Notes under the pieces: generated by a model
Told to the model about the DNA's origin: nothing
Seen by the model: the letters and a program-made list of their open reading frames with translations, nothing else
Databases searched by the model: none
Source: Pseudomonadota bacterium
Lineage (GTDB): Bacteria; Pseudomonadota; Gammaproteobacteria; Steroidobacterales; Steroidobacteraceae
Reading direction: 5' to 3'
DNA length: 8,500 bases
Assembly: GCA_023423935.1 (NCBI GenBank)
Contig: JAFAEQ010000024.1
Location: 1-8,500, forward strand
Translations under genes and position numbers: made by a program
Shown: positions 1 through 5,307 of the stretch, in pieces
Layout of the letters: each line of letters starts with the position of its first letter
Position numbering within the stretch: position 1 is the first letter of the stretch

Positions 1-29
1 GACCTCGCGTCCGTCCGGCTCGACCGCAT
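1..29 (-). other. Possible 5' end of the next operon gene (cut by window edge)
   Basis: After the TAA of the binding-protein gene the minus strand offers an ATG at 27-29 that stays open to the window edge and would read MRSSRTDAR. In spu/pot operons the gene after the binding protein is either a second binding protein or the ATPase, and ATPases of this family often carry a short variable N-terminal tail before the first conserved strand. Nothing conserved is visible in nine residues, and no strong Shine-Dalgarno precedes the ATG. This is a positional guess only. Confidence 0.2.
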
Positions 30-45
30 CGATGGAAAGCCTGAC

Positions 46-1185
46 TTACTGTCCGGTCTGGAACTTCTGCCACATGCGTGTCATGAGTCCCTGGAACTGC
101 TCGTTGTAGGCAAGCGAGGGGAACAGCTTGGCCTTCACTTCCGGCGTCGGGTAGATGCCCGGATCGTTCTTCACCTCGTCCTTCACCATCGGGAGCGACG
201 CGTTGTTGCCGTTCGCGTAGTTCACGAAATTGGAGTTGTTCGCGGCGACCTGCGGGTCCAGCAGGTAATTGATGAAGGCATGTGCATTCTTCGGATGCTT
301 CGCATCGGCCGGAATGGCGAGCATGTCGAACCACACGATCGCGCCTTCCTTCGGAATCGAGTACTTCACGACGACGCCGTTGTTCGCTTCAGCCGCGCGG
401 TCGCGTGCCTGCAATATGTCGCCGCTCCAGCCGAGCGCGAGACACAGCTCGCCGGTTGCCAGATCGTCGATGTACTGCGATGAATGAATCTTGCGGATGT
501 ACGGACGGATCGCCATGAGCTTTTCCTGAGCGGCGGCCAGATCCTCTTCCTTCTGGCTGTTCGGATCGCGGCCCATCCAGGCGAGCACGAGCTTCAGCAC
601 TTCATCCGGAGCATCGAGCACGGCGATGCCGCAGTCCTTGAATTTGGCAGCCTGCTTCGGATCGAACAGGTAATCCCAGCTATCGAGCGGCTTGTCGCCA
701 AGGATCTTCTTGACCTTTTCCTCGTTGTAGCCGAGGCCCGTCGTGCCCCACATATAAGGAACGGCGTATTCGTTGTTCGGATCGTGCAGGCCGACCCGCT
801 GCATGATGTCCGGATCCATGTTCTTCAGATTCGGCAGCTGCGATTTGTCGAGCTTCTGGAACACGCCCGCCTTGATCTGACGCTCCAGGAACGAAGCCGA
901 CGGCACCACCACGTCGAACCCCGAATTTCCGGCAAGCAGCTTGGTCTCGACCGTGTCGTTGGAGTCGAACACGTCGTAGGTCACCTTGATACCCGTCTGC
1001 TCCTGGAACTTATCGATCGTGTCTTCGGCGATGTAGTCCGACCAGTTGTAGACGTGCAGCACCTTCTCTTCGGCGCCGGGTTCGGCGGATTGCTGCGCCT
1101 GCTGTGCTTCGTCCTTCTTGCCACAGGCAGTCAGTGCCAGGGCCATCACCGTCGCACTAACGGCTACACGCAATGGATTGATCAT
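46..1185 (-). CDS. potF: Polyamine ABC transporter substrate-binding lipoprotein (PotF/SpuD type)
   Basis: Captures putrescine or spermidine in the periplasm for an ABC importer. The 379-residue protein begins MINPLRV and has a lipoprotein signal: a hydrophobic stretch to residue 20, lipobox LTAC with Cys21, then Gly22, followed by a polar linker to about residue 40. The mature part resembles E. coli PotF throughout: YNWSDY (46-51), YDVFDSND (70-77), VVPSASFLERQ (93-103), LDAPDEV (190-196), HSSQYIDDLA (234-243), GWSGD (252-256), SIPKEGA (276-282), DPGIYP (341-346). Expected ligand residues are present: Trp48, Ser49, Asp50, Ser96, Glu195, Trp253, Asp256, Asp287. Trp285 stands where PotF has Phe276. 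The frame stays open upstream to 1392, but the signal peptide and a GGGAG ribosome site place the start at 1185. E. coli PotF is a soluble periplasmic protein, so lipid anchoring differs. It is last of the visible minus-strand genes, 252 nt after spuC, which may mean its own promoter. Confidence 0.95.
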   Translation of the reverse strand: MINPLRVAVSATVMALALTACGKKDEAQQAQQSAEPGAEEKVLHVYNWSDYIAEDTIDKFQEQTGIKVTYDVFDSNDTVETKLLAGNSGFDVVVPSASFLERQIKAGVFQKLDKSQLPNLKNMDPDIMQRVGLHDPNNEYAVPYMWGTTGLGYNEEKVKKILGDKPLDSWDYLFDPKQAAKFKDCGIAVLDAPDEVLKLVLAWMGRDPNSQKEEDLAAAQEKLMAIRPYIRKIHSSQYIDDLATGELCLALGWSGDILQARDRAAEANNGVVVKYSIPKEGAIVWFDMLAIPADAKHPKNAHAFINYLLDPQVAANNSNFVNYANGNNASLPMVKDEVKNDPGIYPTPEVKAKLFPSLAYNEQFQGLMTRMWQKFQTGQ

Positions 1186-1195
1186 CGGAACACAT

Positions 1196-1200
1196 CTCCC
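1196..1200 (-). promoter_or_regulatory. Shine-Dalgarno of the binding-protein gene (fixes start at 1185)
   Basis: The minus strand reads GGGAG followed by 10 nt and then the ATG at 1183-1185. Together with the lipoprotein signal peptide immediately after that ATG, this favours the 379-residue product. The 69 additional upstream codons that remain open are rich in Arg, Ser and Ala and have no recognisable content. Confidence 0.7.
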
Positions 1201-1267
1201 GTGTGTGTGGTTGTACGAACCGGCCCGCACCGGTACCGGCGACTCGGGCGAGGGTAACGCAGAACGA

Positions 1268-1290
1268 GGGAAAGGGGCTACGGGAGAGGG
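1268..1290 (+). other. G-quadruplex motif in the spuC-potF gap
   Basis: Four G-tracts of 3, 4, 3 and 3 bases (1268-1270, 1274-1277, 1282-1284, 1288-1290) are separated by loops AAA, CTAC and AGA, which fits the canonical G3+N1-7 quadruplex pattern. Two further GGG tracts lie at 1246-1248 and 1252-1254. The G-rich strand is the template strand for the binding-protein gene, and the mRNA leader would be C/U-rich here. The motif lies 83-105 nt upstream of that gene's start. The rest of the 252-nt gap (1186-1437) shows two short perfect palindromes (CCGGTACCGG at 1230-1239, TCGCTGCAGCGA at 1409-1420) and a 6-bp stem-loop at 1354-1376. I saw no convincing sigma-70 promoter and no gene. Confidence 0.5.
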
Positions 1291-1437
1291 TCGCGATAGA
1301 GCTCGGAACGTTGCAAGTCGCGAGTGGCTGCTGGCCGAAGCGACTGCAACTGCGCTTGCGCCATGCTCGTGCAAGCTTCGCTCGCTGCGCACCGATGACG
1401 TTCGTACATCGCTGCAGCGACCTGCCGCTCGCCGTTA

Positions 1438-2838
1438 CTAAGCGAGCTTGCCTTGCCGGCGCGCCTCTTCGAGCGTCAGATCGAGCGCGATACGCGCTTT
1501 GTCGATCAGCTCATCCACCTGCGCGCGCGTCATCACGAGCGGGGGCGCAATGATCATGGTGTCGCGCACGGCTCGCATGACCAGGCCATTCGCGATGCAA
1601 AGATCGCGACACACCGTGCCAATCTCACCCGGATCGGCGAAGCCCTGGCGACTGGCCTTATCGCGGACCAGTTCGAGTGCGCCGATCAGACCGACGCCGC
1701 GCGCTTCACCCACCAGCGGGTGATCTTCGAGCGCGCGCCAGCGCTGCTGCAGATAAGGGCCGATATCGGACTTCACCCGTTCGACGATCCCTTCGCTGCG
1801 CATGATGTTCAACGCGGCACACGCGACGGCACAGGCGGCCGGATGGCCCGAATAGGTGAAGCCATGATTGAAGTCGCCGCCGCGCTCGATCAACGTCTGC
1901 GCCACGCGCTCGGCGATCATGACGCCACCGATTGGCAGATAACCCGACGACATGCCCTTCGCGATCGGCATCAGATCGGGCCGGATGCCGAAGTGATCCG
2001 AGCCGAACCATTCGCCGGTGCGACCGAAACCGCAGATCACCTCGTCTGCCACGAGCAGGATCCCGTAACGGTCGACGATCTTCTGGATCTCCGGCCAATA
2101 CGTCTGCGGGGGAATGATCACCCCGCCGGCACCCTGGATCGGCTCGCCGATGAACGCAGCCACGCGCTCTGGCCCGATTTCGAGAATCTTGTCTTCCAAC
2201 GCCTTCGCCGCCAGCACTCCGAACTCGGCAGGCGAGAGATCGCCGCCTTCGCCAAACCAGTACGGCTGCCGGATATGGACGATGCCGGGAATCGGCAGAC
2301 CGCCCTGCGCGTGCATCGGCGCCATCCCGCCGAGACTTGCGCCAGCCATGGTGCTGCCGTGATAGGCGTTCTTGCGGCTGATGATGACCGTGCGCTCGGG
2401 CTGTCCCATCAGATCCCAGTAGCGGCGCACGGCGCGAACCACGGTGTCGTTCGCCTCGGACCCCGACCCCGTGAAGAACACGTGCTTGAACTGCGGCGGC
2501 GTGACCTCCACCAGCAGACGCGCCAGCTCAATGGCGGGCGGATGAGCCACCTGGAAAAAGCTGTTGTAGTACGGAAGCTCGAGCAGCTGCTCGTAGGCAG
2601 CCTGCGCCAGCTCGCGCCGACCGTACCCCAGATTCACGCACCACAGCCCGGACATGCCATCGAGGATCTGCCGACCGTCGGAGTCATATAAATAGACGCC
2701 CTCCGCCCGCACGATCACGCGCGTGCCCTTACGCCCGAGCGCGGCATGATCGGTGAACGGATGCATGTAATGAGCAGCATCCAGCGCCTGCCATTCGGCA
2801 GTGGATCGCGTAGGAATGAACGAGCTGCGCGCGCTCAT
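1438..2838 (-). CDS. spuC: Putrescine--pyruvate aminotransferase (class III, PLP-dependent)
   Basis: Cytosolic transaminase predicted to move the terminal amino group of putrescine to pyruvate, giving 4-aminobutanal and alanine. The 466 residues carry all marks of class III (omega) aminotransferases: GLWCVNLGYGR (64-74), the cofactor-phosphate motif GSGSEAND (124-131), AYHGST (158-163), EPIQGAGGV (232-240), ADEVICGFGRTGEWFG (264-279) with Asp265 for the pyridine nitrogen, Lys294 in MPIAKGMSSGY as Schiff-base lysine, and HGFTYSGHP (325-333). From memory it tracks Pseudomonas SpuC nearly colinearly, including EWQAL near the N-terminus, which supports the start at 2838 even though no clear Shine-Dalgarno precedes it. 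It ends with tandem in-frame stops TAG TAA. A 122-nt gap containing a hairpin repeat separates it from the preceding ligase gene. A related omega-amino acid:pyruvate specificity cannot be excluded. Confidence 0.92.
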   Translation of the reverse strand: MSARSSFIPTRSTAEWQALDAAHYMHPFTDHAALGRKGTRVIVRAEGVYLYDSDGRQILDGMSGLWCVNLGYGRRELAQAAYEQLLELPYYNSFFQVAHPPAIELARLLVEVTPPQFKHVFFTGSGSEANDTVVRAVRRYWDLMGQPERTVIISRKNAYHGSTMAGASLGGMAPMHAQGGLPIPGIVHIRQPYWFGEGGDLSPAEFGVLAAKALEDKILEIGPERVAAFIGEPIQGAGGVIIPPQTYWPEIQKIVDRYGILLVADEVICGFGRTGEWFGSDHFGIRPDLMPIAKGMSSGYLPIGGVMIAERVAQTLIERGGDFNHGFTYSGHPAACAVACAALNIMRSEGIVERVKSDIGPYLQQRWRALEDHPLVGEARGVGLIGALELVRDKASRQGFADPGEIGTVCRDLCIANGLVMRAVRDTMIIAPPLVMTRAQVDELIDKARIALDLTLEEARRQGKLA

Positions 2839-2875
2839 CTGATCAGCGGAAACGGCGGTGGTAGGGCATATGTGA

Positions 2876-2953
2876 GTGATGAGTGATGGGTGATCAGTGA
2901 TGGGGAAAGCTTCGAAATCTCCTGCTCGTCACTCTTCACTCATCACGGATCAC
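2876..2953. repeat. Inverted heptad-repeat hairpin, copy A
   Basis: Four 7-bp units run on the plus strand (2876-2903: GTGATGA, GTGATGG, GTGATCA, GTGATGG), preceded by a partial GTGA unit. After a 22-nt spacer come four units in inverted orientation (2926-2953), which on the minus strand read GTGATCC, GTGATGA, GTGAAGA, GTGACGA. GTGA is invariant; the last three positions vary. Folding the arms pairs 21 of 28 positions. The element fills most of the gap between the ligase stop (2961) and the spuC start (2838). It could be an mRNA processing, stability or attenuation structure within the operon, or a mobile-derived intergenic repeat. There is no U-tract, so it is not a standard Rho-independent terminator. 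Confidence 0.85.
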
Positions 2954-2960
2954 TGTCTCC

Positions 2961-4295
2961 TCAAACGTTCAACAACAAATGTTCTCGTTCCCAGGAGCTG
3001 ATGACCTGCAGGAACGTTTCGTACTCGCTTTCTTTGACCGCCGCGTAGGCGAGCACGAAGCGCTCGCTCAGGATGTCGATGAGCGGGCGGCAGTCGCGCA
3101 GCAGGCGCAGTGCTTCTTCGATGTTGCGCGGCAGACCGAATGGCAGGTCGTATGCGCTGCCCGTCACGGGCTCGGTGGGTTTCAGGCCTTCGACCATGCC
3201 CAGGTAGCCGCACGCCAGCGACGCGGCGATGGCGATGTACGCGTTCGCATCGGCCCCGCCAACCCGATTCTCGACGCGGCGGTTGGCAGCATTCGCCACG
3301 GGCACGCGAAGGCCCGCGGTCCGATTGTCGTAGCCCCACTGGGTGTTGATCGGCGCCGAATGATGTCGCGTGATGCGCCGGTACGAATTCACGTTCGGCG
3401 CGAAGAGCGACATGGCTGCGGGCAGATATTTCTGCAGGCCCGCGATGTGCGAGAAGAACAATGGCGAAGGCTTGCCTTCCGCATCGCTGAAAATGTTCTT
3501 CCCCGTGCGACGGTCGAGCACGCTCTGATGGATGTGCATGGCGCTGCCCGGCTCGCGCGCCATGGGCTTCGCCATGAACGTCGCATACATCTTGTGGCGC
3601 AGCGCCGCTTCGCGCGCGGTGCGCTTGAACAGGAACACCTGGTCGGCAAGCGAGAGCGCGTTGCCGTGCAGCAGATTGATCTCCATCTGCGCAGCGCCGT
3701 CTTCGTGGATCAGCGTGTCGATCGCGATGTCCTGCGCCTCGCAGAACGCATAGATGTCGTCGAACAGGGGATCGAATTCGTTGACGGCCGCGATCGAATA
3801 CGCCTGGCGACCGATTTCCGGGCGGCCCGAGCGACCGATGGGCGGCTTCAGCGGATAGTCGGAATCGACATTCGGCTCGACCAGGAAGAACTCGAGCTCG
3901 GGCGCGACAACAGGCTCCCAGCCGTGCTGCGCATACAGCTCGAGCACATGCTGGAGCAGATAACGCGGCGCCATGGTCACGGGCCGGCCATCCGAATAGA
4001 AGCTGTCGTGAATGACCTGGGCAGTCGGCTCGGCAGTCCAGGGCACGACGCGAACAGTGCTCGGATCCGCTTTCAGGACGATATCGATCTCAGATGGGCT
4101 GATCGCACGATCGTCGTCGGGATATTCGCCGGTGACCGTCTGCAGAAAGATGCTCTCCGGCAGACGCATGCCCTCGTCTTCCGCGAACTTGGCGGCGGGC
4201 ATGATCTTGCCTCGCGGCACACCGGCCATGTCCGGGATGATCGCTTCGACTTCCGAGATTCCATGTTCTTTGAAGAATTGTTGGATGGCGCTCAT
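2961..4295 (-). CDS. Glutamine-synthetase-family ligase, probable gamma-glutamylpolyamine synthetase (second subtype)
   Basis: ATP-dependent ligase predicted to join the gamma-carboxyl of glutamate to an amine. The 444 residues show a GS beta-grasp domain with DMAGVPRGK (22-30), then the catalytic domain: ELEFF (133-137) and EDGAAQMEIN (198-207) supplying metal-binding glutamates, FMAKP (240-244), GSAMHIHQS (250-258), APNVNSYRR (299-307), NRTAGLRVP (324-332) and RRVENRVGGADANAY (339-353). It occupies the slot of spuB in the Pseudomonas order, but its N-terminal half (TGEYPDDDRAISPSE, 55-69; VVPWTAEPTAQV, 83-94) differs from the PuuA type, which is instead represented by the gene at 5308. It is therefore a separate subtype whose amine substrate I cannot assign. 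It starts 9 nt after the puuD-like stop with a good ribosome site, so the two are almost certainly co-transcribed. A role in nitrogen assimilation as true GlnA is unlikely given length and context. Confidence 0.88.
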   Translation of the reverse strand: MSAIQQFFKEHGISEVEAIIPDMAGVPRGKIMPAAKFAEDEGMRLPESIFLQTVTGEYPDDDRAISPSEIDIVLKADPSTVRVVPWTAEPTAQVIHDSFYSDGRPVTMAPRYLLQHVLELYAQHGWEPVVAPELEFFLVEPNVDSDYPLKPPIGRSGRPEIGRQAYSIAAVNEFDPLFDDIYAFCEAQDIAIDTLIHEDGAAQMEINLLHGNALSLADQVFLFKRTAREAALRHKMYATFMAKPMAREPGSAMHIHQSVLDRRTGKNIFSDAEGKPSPLFFSHIAGLQKYLPAAMSLFAPNVNSYRRITRHHSAPINTQWGYDNRTAGLRVPVANAANRRVENRVGGADANAYIAIAASLACGYLGMVEGLKPTEPVTGSAYDLPFGLPRNIEEALRLLRDCRPLIDILSERFVLAYAAVKESEYETFLQVISSWEREHLLLNV

Positions 4296-4301
4296 ACATG
4301 A

Positions 4302-4306
4302 TCCTT
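4302..4306 (-). promoter_or_regulatory. Shine-Dalgarno overlapping the upstream stop codon
   Basis: The minus strand reads AAGGA with 6 nt to the ATG at 4293-4295. The AA of this site belongs to the TAA stop (4305-4307) of the preceding hydrolase gene, an arrangement typical of translational coupling. It also decides for the ATG at 4295 over an out-of-frame ATG at 4297-4299. Confidence 0.75.
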
Positions 4307-5066
4307 AGCGCACTCTGGTGATCGCGTAGTGGCGAGCCGCCGCACCGAAGGCAGCGAAGAGTGCTTGTGAAAACGGGTTGTTCTGAAACTTCCACTCAGG
4401 GTGCCATTGCAGGGCGTAGGCAAATGCAGGCGCGGTCCGGACGCCAAACGCCTCGATCACTCCGTCAGGCGCGCGAGCCTCGATGTCCAGATCGCGCCCC
4501 AATGTCTGCACACCTTGCGAGTGCAGCGAATTGACTCGAAGACGTGACGCCCCGCCCGCCAGCCGCTGCAGGAATCCCCCCGGTGTGAGTTCGACGTCGT
4601 GAACCGGGCCGTACTGCTCGTCCAACGGCGCCTCGATATTCTCGCGGTGATTGTTGAATCCGGGCACCTCATGAATCTTCTGCCAGAGCGTGCCGCCGTA
4701 CGCGACGTTCATTTCCTGAAAGCCGCGGCAGATCGCCAGCAGCGGCATCCCCGCCGCGACGACGCGCGGAATCAGCGGCAGTGTCGTCGCGTCACGATAC
4801 GGGTCATGCAGCGTTCCTTCCGCGCTCGCCGGGCCGCCATAACGATGCGGCTCCACATTCGAGGGGCTTCCCGTCAGCAGGATTCCATCGAAGCGAGTCA
4901 GCAGATCATCCAGGTCCAGCGCTTCGCCGAGCGAGGGGATCAGAACGGCCACAGCATCGGCGCCGGCAGCAACGGCGTTGATGTACTTCTCACCTACACA
5001 GTGGAAGTAGTGATGCCCCAGCAAACGACGGTCCGCTGGGATTCCGATGAGCGGTTTGCCCGACAT
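4305..5066 (-). CDS. puuD: Gamma-glutamyl-gamma-aminobutyrate hydrolase (class I amidotransferase, PuuD/SpuA)
   Basis: Cytosolic hydrolase that splits gamma-glutamyl-GABA into glutamate and GABA, the last step of the gamma-glutamyl putrescine route. Read from the ATG at 5066 it is 253 residues beginning MSGKPLIGIPAD, essentially the length of E. coli PuuD (254). The peptidase C26/class I glutamine amidotransferase fold is visible: GILLTGSPSNVEP (61-73), the nucleophile elbow LAICRGFQEMN (110-120) with Cys113, VNSLHSQG (178-185), and ALQWHPEW (218-225) with His222 and Glu224 completing the triad. The frame stays open 22 codons further to 5132, but that extension has no conserved content and would run through the palindrome at 5069-5086, so 5066 is preferred; no strong Shine-Dalgarno is seen for either start. 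It is the first gene of the minus-strand operon and stops 9 nt before the downstream ligase. Confidence 0.93.
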   Translation of the reverse strand: MSGKPLIGIPADRRLLGHHYFHCVGEKYINAVAAGADAVAVLIPSLGEALDLDDLLTRFDGILLTGSPSNVEPHRYGGPASAEGTLHDPYRDATTLPLIPRVVAAGMPLLAICRGFQEMNVAYGGTLWQKIHEVPGFNNHRENIEAPLDEQYGPVHDVELTPGGFLQRLAGGASRLRVNSLHSQGVQTLGRDLDIEARAPDGVIEAFGVRTAPAFAYALQWHPEWKFQNNPFSQALFAAFGAAARHYAITRVR

Positions 5067-5068
5067 AA

Positions 5069-5086
5069 CGTTTAAGATCTTTAACG
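5069..5086 (-). promoter_or_regulatory. Near-perfect palindrome at the puuD start (candidate operator)
   Basis: CGTTTAAGATCTTTAACG on the plus strand pairs with itself at 8 of 9 positions (single T-T mismatch). It lies 2 nt upstream of the puuD-like ATG and is a sharp AT-rich patch in GC-rich surroundings. Read in the gene's direction it is CGTTAAAGATCTTAAACG, closely resembling the element ahead of the divergent synthetase gene. A dimeric repressor or activator site is the simplest reading. The regulator is not encoded in the window. Confidence 0.5.
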
Positions 5087-5223
5087 ACCGGCAGAGGAGC
5101 CGGCGTCCAATCGACGGGGCATTTAACCACACTTCCGAGCGTCTGGCCTGTCCCCAAGCTGCGGCAGGGGCTGTTTTTCAGGCCTTACAAGGGCTTGCAG
5201 ACCTGCGAACGACGCTGGCGCGC

Positions 5224-5253
5224 TTGCCGCCCGGCGAGCCGGACCGGTATTCT
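5224..5253 (+). promoter_or_regulatory. Candidate sigma-70 promoter for the puuA-puuB operon
   Basis: TTGCCG (5224-5229) and TATTCT (5248-5253) each match the sigma-70 consensus at four of six positions and are 18 nt apart. Transcription would begin near 5260, leaving a leader of about 48 nt that contains the AT-rich element at 5283-5295. For the opposite operon I found only TTAAAT (5121-5126, minus strand) as a possible -10, with no matching -35. The call is tentative. Confidence 0.35.
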
Positions 5254-5282
5254 CCCGGCAGCGATCCTTCGCCCGATCGCCA

Positions 5283-5295
5283 TTAAATCTTAAAC
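5283..5295 (+). promoter_or_regulatory. TTAAATCTTAAAC element (candidate operator, second copy)
   Basis: This AT-rich 13-mer directly abuts the AGGA ribosome site of the synthetase gene. Relative to the puuD-side element read toward its gene (TTAAAGATCTTAAAC) it lacks two central bases but shares TTAAA and TCTTAAAC exactly. Position and orientation relative to the start codon are alike at both operons. A bound protein here could block elongation or ribosome access. Confidence 0.45.
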
Positions 5296-5307
5296 AGGAC
5301 CCGCCGC

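Noticed and set aside
1354..1376. Rho-independent terminator after spuC (stem GCTTGC/GCAAGC)
   Set aside because: Only 6 bp of stem around an 11-nt loop and no following T-run on the minus strand.
1186..1392. 69-codon N-terminal extension of the binding protein
   Set aside because: It precedes a complete lipoprotein signal peptide and Shine-Dalgarno and shows no conserved content.
1453..2691. 412-codon open frame on the plus strand opposite spuC
   Set aside because: The opposite strand encodes a complete PLP aminotransferase. The long antisense frame is a by-product of low stop-codon density in GC-rich sequence.
2876..2953. CRISPR array
   Set aside because: The repeated unit is only 7 bp, contiguous without spacers, and inverted about a loop, unlike 23-40 bp direct repeats with unique spacers.
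2979..4301. 440-codon open frame on the plus strand covering the whole 2961-4295 ligase
   Set aside because: It is antisense to a gene with full GS motifs, and its translation is rich in Arg, Asp, Val and His typical of reverse-complement reading of GC-biased codons. No motif is recognisable.
5067..5132. 22-codon N-terminal extension of the PuuD-like hydrolase
   Set aside because: The family starts at MSGKPLIGIP-like sequence with a total length near 254 residues, and the extension overlaps the palindromic candidate operator.
5215..5232. Sigma-54 promoter (CTGGCGCGCTTGCC)
   Set aside because: The GG and GC dinucleotides are too close together for the required -24/-12 spacing.
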